Of a DNA stretch of 6,374 nt, positions 5,705 to 6,374 are shown piece by piece. Under the pieces are notes generated by a model. That model was not told the DNA's origin, did no database searches, and saw nothing but the letters and a program-made list of their open reading frames with translations. The stretch is taken from positions 1-6,374 of the forward strand of contig DAITAC010000160.1 of NCBI GenBank assembly GCA_036824465.1, written 5' to 3'. The stretch comes from JAKOQB01 sp036824465. Its GTDB lineage: Bacteria; Pseudomonadota; Gammaproteobacteria; Burkholderiales; Burkholderiaceae_F. Position numbers and translations under genes: made by a program. The first letter of the stretch is position 1. Each line of letters begins with the position of its first letter.

Positions 5705-6374
5705 CTTTCCTGCATGCCCTCTGTCTCGGCAGCGGGGCGCGCGGCGGCCTGAGTCGCCAACATTTCGCGGTAGCGCCAGAACGGCCGCGACATCCACATC
5801 CGTGCAAGGCTTGCCAGGTGCCAGCGGAAATAACGCGGCGATCGATGGCTTAGCTGCTGCGCGGCGTGGACGACTTGCACCTGCGGTGCATACGCGACTG
5901 GCCAGCCGGCAAGCCGCATCCGCGCGCAGATATCGAAGTCCTCGCAGTACATGAAGAAGCCCTCGTCGAATCCGCCGACTGCCGCAAAGGCATCCGAACG
6001 AAACACGAGAAACATTCCCGCGAACCAGACCGGCTGCTCGGGCGGCGAGTAAAACGGTGTGCGCCGGAAAATCAGTTCAAACGGCGTGATCACGCGCCGC
6101 GCCGTATCCGCCAGCCGGCCATCCGGTTCCAGCACTGCCGGCGCTGCCACTCCAGCGCCACCCCGCAACGCTGAAATCAGCGCCGGGAACGGGTTGTGCG
6201 TCATCGCGATATCCGGATTTGCGATCGCGAAAAACTCCGTGTCGCAATGGCGGAACGCCGCGTTGTGATTATTACCGAACCCCTTGGGAGTCCGATTCTG
6301 AATCACGTCGATCGGTGGCAAGTTCGGTGCGCCCGCCGCCGCTGGTCGCTCAGGCAGGTTCTGCGTCAGAACGA
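5686..6374 (-). CDS. family 2 glycosyltransferase, rhamnosyltransferase-like, 3' part only
   Basis: Probable cytoplasmic or membrane-associated transferase adding a sugar from a nucleotide donor to a growing surface glycan. The frame is open to the right edge; 229 codons including the stop are visible and the N-terminus, with the usual first beta-alpha-beta unit, is outside. Seen are an NRTPKGFGNNHNAAF segment, matching the N-x-GF-x-x-x-N motif of the family, and AIANPDI, the NPD form of the metal/nucleotide motif. WFAGMFLVFRSDAF, then GGFDEGFFMYCEDFDICARM, carries the ED acceptor/base motif, followed by LAGWPVAYAP and a late HAAQQLSHRS. This pattern fits WbbL-like rhamnosyltransferases, but donor and acceptor cannot be decided. 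No membrane segment is obvious in the visible part. It converges on manC, overlapping it by 19 bases. The manC neighbour suggests O-antigen or exopolysaccharide work. Confidence 0.88.
   Translation of the reverse strand, partial: VLTQNLPERPAAAGAPNLPPIDVIQNRTPKGFGNNHNAAFRHCDTEFFAIANPDIAMTHNPFPALISALRGGAGVAAPAVLEPDGRLADTARRVITPFELIFRRTPFYSPPEQPVWFAGMFLVFRSDAFAAVGGFDEGFFMYCEDFDICARMRLAGWPVAYAPQVQVVHAAQQLSHRSPRYFRWHLASLARMWMSRPFWRYREMLATQAAARPAAETEGMQESQEVRP

Noticed and set aside
5700..5770. Possible terminator after manC
   Set aside because: GC-rich sequence can fold, but it is inside the glycosyltransferase coding region and no T-run follows a stem.
5686..6321. Glycosyltransferase as a complete 211-residue protein starting at 6321
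   Set aside because: The codon there is TTG, the frame is open to the window edge, and the N-terminal part of the family 2 fold is missing, so the gene is cut by the window.

Overview
The window is a GC-rich stretch of a Gram-negative chromosome. The sequences and gene set look betaproteobacterial, probably Burkholderiales or a relative. This rests on the long HldD (330 residues), the split form of HldE (separate HldA and HldC) and the general look of the proteins; no database search was possible. The main content is lipopolysaccharide and surface-polysaccharide sugar metabolism, with one toxin-antitoxin module set inside it.

Layout. Five minus-strand genes, read from right to left, encode the whole route from sedoheptulose 7-phosphate to ADP-L-glycero-beta-D-manno-heptose, the precursor of the LPS inner core. 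They are gmhA (isomerase, 4112 to 3525), hldA (7-kinase, 3528 to 2593), hldD (6-epimerase, 1862 to 870), gmhB (1,7-bisphosphate 7-phosphatase, 873 to 283) and hldC (1-phosphate adenylyltransferase, from 290 and cut by the left edge). Neighbours within this set overlap by 4 or 8 bases, as expected for translational coupling. The one exception is the junction between hldA and hldD. There, a plus-strand AbrB-type antitoxin and PIN-domain toxin pair (1950-2586) is wedged in the opposite direction, with only 6 bases between the toxin stop and the hldA stop.

The 87 bases between hldD and the antitoxin are AT-rich for this window. They carry four TGCCAT half-sites spaced 18-20 bases apart, one lying over the antitoxin start codon. 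This is the most interesting non-coding signal here: a likely autoregulatory operator that may also affect hldD.

Right of gmhA, a 179-base divergent gap leads to manC (4292-5704, plus strand), a bifunctional mannose-6-phosphate isomerase and mannose-1-phosphate guanylyltransferase that supplies GDP-mannose. Its 3' end overlaps by 19 bases with a convergent family 2 glycosyltransferase (minus strand) that runs off the right edge. This right part looks like the edge of an O-antigen or exopolysaccharide cluster. No RNA genes, insertion sequences, CRISPR arrays or convincing intrinsic terminators were seen. Apart from the placement and regulation of the toxin-antitoxin module, the window is ordinary cell-envelope sugar biosynthesis.
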